Below are positions 59,083-64,000 of a DNA stretch of 64,000 nt, one piece after another; positions within the stretch are counted from its first letter, which is position 1; each line of letters begins with the position of its first letter. The translations under genes and the position numbers were made by a program. The notes under the pieces are model-generated. The model was not told the origin of the DNA, searched no databases, and worked only from the letters and a program-made list of their open reading frames with translations. The stretch comes from Plasmopara viticola (lineage: Eukaryota; Oomycota; Peronosporomycetes; Peronosporales; Peronosporaceae): NCBI GenBank assembly GCA_001695595.3, contig MBPM02000024.1, positions 806,001-870,000 on the forward strand, in the 5' to 3' direction.

Positions 59083-62000
59083 TTCCCACTCGACTCGACA
59101 GCTTCAATACCTTGAATCCCAAGTCGACATCGAAGTAAACTGTATTGCGCGGCAGCAATAGGCTTGGTCATGATGTCAGCCAGCATGTCTTGAGTTAAAC
59201 AGAACTCTAACAACATTTGACCGTCCTCAACCTTCTCACGAACAAAGTGGTACCGAATGTCGATATGCTTGGTGCGCTTATGAAACTCCGGATTCTTGGC
59301 CAGCGCGATTGAGCCTTGATTATCTTCAAGTATCTTGATAGGTTCATCGTCATCCATTTCTTTAAGCTCGCACAAAAAGACTTTTAGCCATACAGCTTCT
59401 TGAGCTGCTTCTGATAGGGCCATCTACTCTGCCTCAGTTGACGAGAGTGCTACCGTGCGCTGCTTTTTGCTTCTCCAGCTAATACATCCGTTCTTCATGA
59501 CGAAGACATAGCCACTTGTGCTGCGACGCGACTCAATGTCTCCTGCCCAGTCAGCGTCTGAAAATCCTTGAATTGTTGAGGCACCATTCCGAGAAAACAC
59601 TAGTTCATGCGTCTGGGTGGCATTCAAATATCGCAGTACGCGCTTCAAAGCCTGCCAGTGTGTCGGACACGGATCGGCTGCGAATTGGCTCAGCACTCCC
59701 ACTGCTGCTGCAAGATCTGGACGAGTAGCAACCATCAAGTACATGATGCCACCGACAGCATTTCGATATGGCACGTTTTTCATTGTGTCCTCGTGCTTGC
59801 ATCCACCATTGCATATATTCTTTGTCAGCTTCGATCCTGGATCTTGAGGAGTCTTTACTGGCTTGCAATCCTGCATCCCAAACTTTAGCAAAATTGACTT
59901 GAGGAACTTGGTTTGCCGCATCGTAACTTGACCTTTAGTGCTATCCTGATTGATCTCCATTCCGAGAAAAACTTTTGTTTGCCGAGGTCCGCCATCTCGA
60001 ATCGTTCGCTTAGCGCTTGCTTTGTCGTTGAGAGCAAGATGCCGTCACTGCTCGCAATAATCAAGTCGTCGACATAGAGTACCACAAAAATCATTGACTC
60101 GTCACTGCGTTTGCTGTATATGCAGTGATCTGACTTGCTCTTGGTAAAAACCATCTTAACCATGAAATCGTCAATCGTTCGGTTCCATATCCGTGGTGAC
60201 TGCTTTAAACCGTAGAGCGAACGCTTCAGCTTGCACACATGCTCCGGTCGACTTGGGTCAGCATATCCATCCGGTTGCTGCATATAAATGTCTTCATCCA
60301 GACCACAATTTAGAAACGCAGTTTTGACGTCCATTTGGTGAAGCTTGAGATCATACTTGGTAGCCAGGCTTAGCACAATGCGAATTAACGTAAACTTGGC
60401 TACATGTGCAAACGTCTCCTCGTAATCCACACCATACTTCTGCGATAAACCTTTTGCAACCAGCCGTGCCTTAAACCGCTCAATGTCCCCATCTTGGTCC
60501 TCTTTAACGCGAAAAAGCCAGCGACAACCGATCACTTTTCGTCCCTTCGGCAGCGAAACAGTATCCCATGTTTTAATCCTTATCAAGAAGTTAATTTCGG
60601 AGTCGCAAGCTTCCTTCCACTTGCACGCGTCATCGGATTCCATTGCCGACTTGTACGTCGTCGGCATTTCCCCCACTGAATATATGACGTGTGCTGCTTC
60701 AAACCCTCCATTTTCTTCACTTATTGCGGGGGCTGACATTTCTTCAAGGGTCGACCGCTGGTAACATGGCGCGTGTCGCTTGGATCTTGGAGTTTCTGTT
60801 ACCTTTTCGAGCGACTGATTCCTTGTGTGCCGTTTAGCCCCGGACTCGAAGTCAACGTTGCGTTCTGGCACCTGATCATCATCCATCTTTGACTCTTCAC
60901 GGCCATCTTCGGTGCTTGATTCTGTGTCGGCATCAGTAATACTGTCGTTTTCTTTATCCACCAGCTCAACAATCTTGTTATAGTCCTACCTTCCTTTGTC
61001 GAAAACGTCCTCTTTGAACTGTGCATCGCGACTCATTAGAATGCGCCCGGTCGAAATTTCTTCGAACCGGTATGTCTTTGCATGCTCCGAATAGCCCAAA
61101 AAGCGACATAAGATGGCTTTTGCGTCAAGTTTGAAACGCTTCTCCTTTGGAACGTGGACATACGCATGACATCCAAACACTTTGAGGTTGGCCAACAGCG
61201 GTTTCTTCGTTGTCCAAAGCTCGTGTGGTGACTTCTTCAATCCAGCTGCACGAGTAGGACACCGATTACGTAGAAACGTTGCGGTCATTACTGCTTCACC
61301 CCAATAGCTTTTGGACATTCCAGCATGCTCTAACATGCATCTTTCACACTCAGCCAATCTTCGATTCATGCGTTCAGCTACTCCATTTAACTGAGGAGTA
61401 TACGGTGGCGAAAACTTGAGCACGATTCCTCGATCCGTGCAAAACTTAGTCATCTTACCCGACGGAGTGTACTCACCACCATTCTCACTTCGAAGAGTCT
61501 TGACTCGCTTGCCAGTCTGCTTTTCAGCAAAGGCAACAAACTCGGCAAACTTGTCTACAACTTCAGACTTGGACTTGATTAAGTAGATAACGCAGTAACA
61601 AGACTTGTCATCGATGAACGTAACAAAATAGCGCTTTCCACTGAACGTTGACGTTTGCATTGGACCGCACTTGTCACTATGCACAACTTCAAGAATGTCT
61701 TTAGCTCGATCAAGCGAAGATGTTTAAAAGCGCACACGAGTTTGTTTTCCCAGCGCACACCCGTCACAAAGCTCCCATTTGCTCACCGATGTCAATGCAA
61801 TACCTGTGGCAAGTTTCTTTTTGACAATTGCATCAAGCCCTTCGAACCCGATATGACCAAGCCGTGGGTGCCAGAGGTACGAATTGGTGTCCCCCACGCA
61901 GCCAGACAGCTCGGCCACACACACTTTCTCAGGAGCAACAGGAATCATATGAAGCTTGAACAATCCTTTTCCTTCACGAGCACCAATTTTCCATTTCACC

Positions 62001-63195
62001 CCCTTTGTCTCCGCGAAGCATCCATCATTGTCGAACATTACTAGACCAACGTCTTTGGTAAACCGACCAACCGAAAACAAACTGCGAGACAGCTTCGGAA
62101 TATGCCACACATTAGTGAGCACTCCCTTTTTCACTCCATTCGATGTCTTCATGGACATAACGACATCTCCACTGCCGATTGCTTGCACGACACCGTTGTC
62201 TGCTAGATGCACGTCCACTGGAGTGAAGACCTTGTAGTTCCTCATGAACCTTTTTGAGTTTGACATGTGCTGCGTCGCTCCTGAGTCGACCAGCCAAATG
62301 TCACTCGACTTGACAGAGCTATCGCAATCGCCAACCGAAAACAAGTAGTCATCACTGTCGTCCCCATTAGCAAAGTTTGCACGCTGTGCCGGCCGCTGTC
62401 GATCTGCGCTTTCACGAATTCTCACGGGGCACTTGGCAATGCCCGTGTTCCACACAATAATGGCACGCACTGCTGGCCTTAGCAGTCGCTTGGCGTCCCT
62501 TGCGCCTTCCGTTGTCCGACGTCATAAACGCTTGTCCTTGCTCGTGCGTGGCTCCATCGACGCCGCCACCTTGTTCCTTGCGTTTCATCTCTTCGTGTAA
62601 TAGACGCGACGTCACAAGTTCCCATGTCAGCGTGTCAGAGCGCGACTTCAGCTCCGTGGTACGAATCACACAGACTTCCAAGAAGCGTGATTACCAGGTC
62701 GTCCTCACTCACCGGGGTGCCCACCGCGTCAAGCTGCTCAGCCAACGTCTTAAGCTTGTTGATTTGCTCTAGCACACCGTCGCCATCCTCAATCATCGTC
62801 GTGAAAACCTGCGACGAAGGAAGAGCTTGTTCGCCAAGCTCCTCTTCTCGAAGTGTCCCTCTAATCTTGACCATGCATCATACGCGTCTTTGGCTGAGCA
62901 AACCAGCGGCAGCTGCGAGTCCCCCATCGCAAGACAGAATATCGCCAGCGCCTTTCGAGCCTTACGCTTAAAGGTCGACTGGTTCATCGGGTTTCTCAGC
63001 TGCAAGCTTTATCTCCCCGCTCGCAACTTCCCAGAGGTCGCGCTCCTCCAACACCATTCGCAACTTGAACTTCAACGTATGGAAGTTCGTTCCGTCGAAC
63101 CTGATAATTCGGCTCGGCGTGGCGTCTATGGTGGCGGCGAAGGCGGTGTCAGAGGCGGGGCGAAGAAGGCAAAGTCTGCGGGGTTTGGGCTCATA
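59049..63195 (-). pseudogene. gag-pol pseudogene of element G
   Basis: Readable domains are Gag (broken at about 62650-62870 by deletions and frameshifts), a truncated zinc knuckle near 62440, protease WLVDSGATQHM near 62290, integrase (61684-60986), RT with YVDD near 60060 and RNase H. Breaks include a frameshift near 61720, a stop near 60985, a frameshift near 59960 and a nonsense change in the SSTEAEYM motif at about 59424. The primer-binding site next to the 5' LTR is intact. Confidence 0.92.
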
Positions 63196-63198
63196 ACC

Positions 63199-63478
63199 TA
63201 ATAAAGAAAGGTCACTTAAGCTGAAGATGGCAAAATGCAAAGTGAATATATTTAGAAGGTCCTTAGTTCGCAACTACATGCTACCTCTAAGCCAATGATT
63301 TATCTAAGCCAATCAGAACGACTTACCACCCGGGCGCAATCATCTTCCCAGCCTGAAACCGATCTTCTGCCTTTCTTGAACCCACTCCTCCAAGCATCAT
63401 CACCCGATTGCCGATACCGGTACTTACGGATATGTAGTCGCTGGTCGAGGCGTTACTTTCATAGCGTCTTCGACAACA
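63199..63478 (-). repeat. right (5') LTR of element G, C-type
   Basis: 280 bp, near identical to 58433-58712. The perfect primer-binding site complement GGGCTCATAACC lies directly left of it. Confidence 0.92.
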
Positions 63479-63539
63479 GGATCGAATGTCGATGTGCTTA
63501 GTTCGTTTGTAAGCCTCCGGGTTCTTCGCTAGCGCAATC
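63479..63539 (-). repeat. 61-bp spacer, fragment of a copia RNase H region (copy 2)
   Basis: Identical to 58713-58773, 4766 bp away. It joins the G 5' LTR to the H 3' LTR. Confidence 0.9.
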
Positions 63540-64000
63540 TGTTGAAAAGGTCACTTGAGCGGAAGATGGCAAAATGCAAAGTGAATATATTTAGAGGTCC
63601 TTAGTTCGCAACGACATGCTACTTCTAAGCCAATGATTTATATAAGCCAATCAGGACGACTTACCATCCGGGCGCAAGCATCTTCCCATCCGGGCGCAAT
63701 CTACTCAAGTGCGCCTGTCCCATGCGCCTTTCCATGACGTCACTGTCGCTTGGTCGCACCGTCTACTGGTATCAATACCAGTGGCCTACCGGTCATGTAC
63801 TGCTGGTTGAGGCGTCATACCTTCAGCACGAGGTATTCCATAACAACACTCCCACTCGACTCGACAGCTTCAATACCTTGAATCCCAAGTCGACATCGAA
63901 GTAAACTGTATTGCGCGCAGCAATAGGCTTGGTCATGATGTCAGCCAGCATGTCTTGAGTTAAACAGAACTCTAACAACATTTGACCGTCCTCAACCTTC
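63540..64000 (-). mobile_element. copia element H, 3' LTR and Pol end, running off the window
   Basis: The LTR is 63540-63848 (309 bp). After it come the last codons of Pol on the minus strand, ending the DMLADIMTKPIAAAQ segment. It matches 58774-59234 with only a few changes (for example AACGACATG for AACTACATG and one lost G near 63916). The element continues to the right of the window. Confidence 0.9.

Larger units (their letters stand above)
58774..63478 (-). mobile_element. chimeric copia element G (A/H-type 3' half, C-type 5' half)
   Basis: The left LTR (58774-59082) is A/H-type and the right LTR (63199-63478) is C-type, so the ends do not match each other. From the 3' end up to about 62380 the coding sequence follows element A. 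From there to the 5' LTR the gag follows element C. The switch lies near the residues QRAN. Ordinary retrotransposition gives matching LTRs, so this element was made by recombination between two elements. Confidence 0.9.

Noticed and set aside
1..64000. CRISPR arrays, bacterial operons, phage or rRNA genes
   Set aside because: No regularly spaced repeats, no Shine-Dalgarno-led gene runs and no rRNA-like blocks were seen. Introns and the retrotransposon types show a nuclear eukaryotic sequence.

Overview
The window looks like an oomycete genome, most likely Peronosporales. A compact island of host genes (about 18.7-37.5 kb) sits between two repeat-rich flanks. Evidence for the organism: short GT-AG introns, a very long and nearly intronless HYDIN gene (a protein of motile cilia), a PRMT10-type arginine methyltransferase, many Ty1/copia and Ty3/gypsy elements, and LTRs that carry a match to the oomycete initiator/FPR core promoter. 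An undamaged HYDIN argues for a species that still makes flagellated zoospores.

Left flank (1-18.7 kb): the 3' part of a broken copia element (A), relics of Ty3/gypsy elements, a solo copia LTR with a perfect 5-bp target duplication, and two probable short non-LTR elements near 17.6-17.9 and 18.3-18.6 kb. Long stretches here hold no gene that I can support.

Host island: PRMT10 (+), protein geranylgeranyltransferase I beta subunit (+, two introns), a DUF1279/FAM210-like membrane protein (-), the axonemal central-pair protein HYDIN (+, 4726 residues), and the telomere-capping CST subunit STN1 (-, five introns, two of only 33-34 nt). I resolved the introns by hand. The reading frame and total length come out right for PGGT1B, HYDIN and STN1. 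These genes are not a pathway; they are closely packed housekeeping and flagellar genes.

Right flank (41.8-64 kb): a stack of nested copia elements. C (minus) was hit by F (minus) in gag and by B (plus) just after the protease region. E (minus) then entered the 3' LTR of F. B, E and F each have perfect 5-bp target duplications (CCGAT, CACTT, ATCGC). B is full length, with 277/278 LTR identity and an uninterrupted 1376-residue Gag-Pol, so it is young and possibly active. Right of the stack lie G and H. G has two unrelated LTR types and a chimeric gag-pol. The 4766-bp spacing of duplicated blocks shows that G arose by unequal crossing-over between a C-type and an H-type element before F inserted. 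In B, E, F and G the sequence next to the 5' LTR, GGTTATGAGCCC, fits the anticodon arm of initiator tRNA-Met (half-tRNA priming as in Drosophila copia), and the gag ATG lies inside it.
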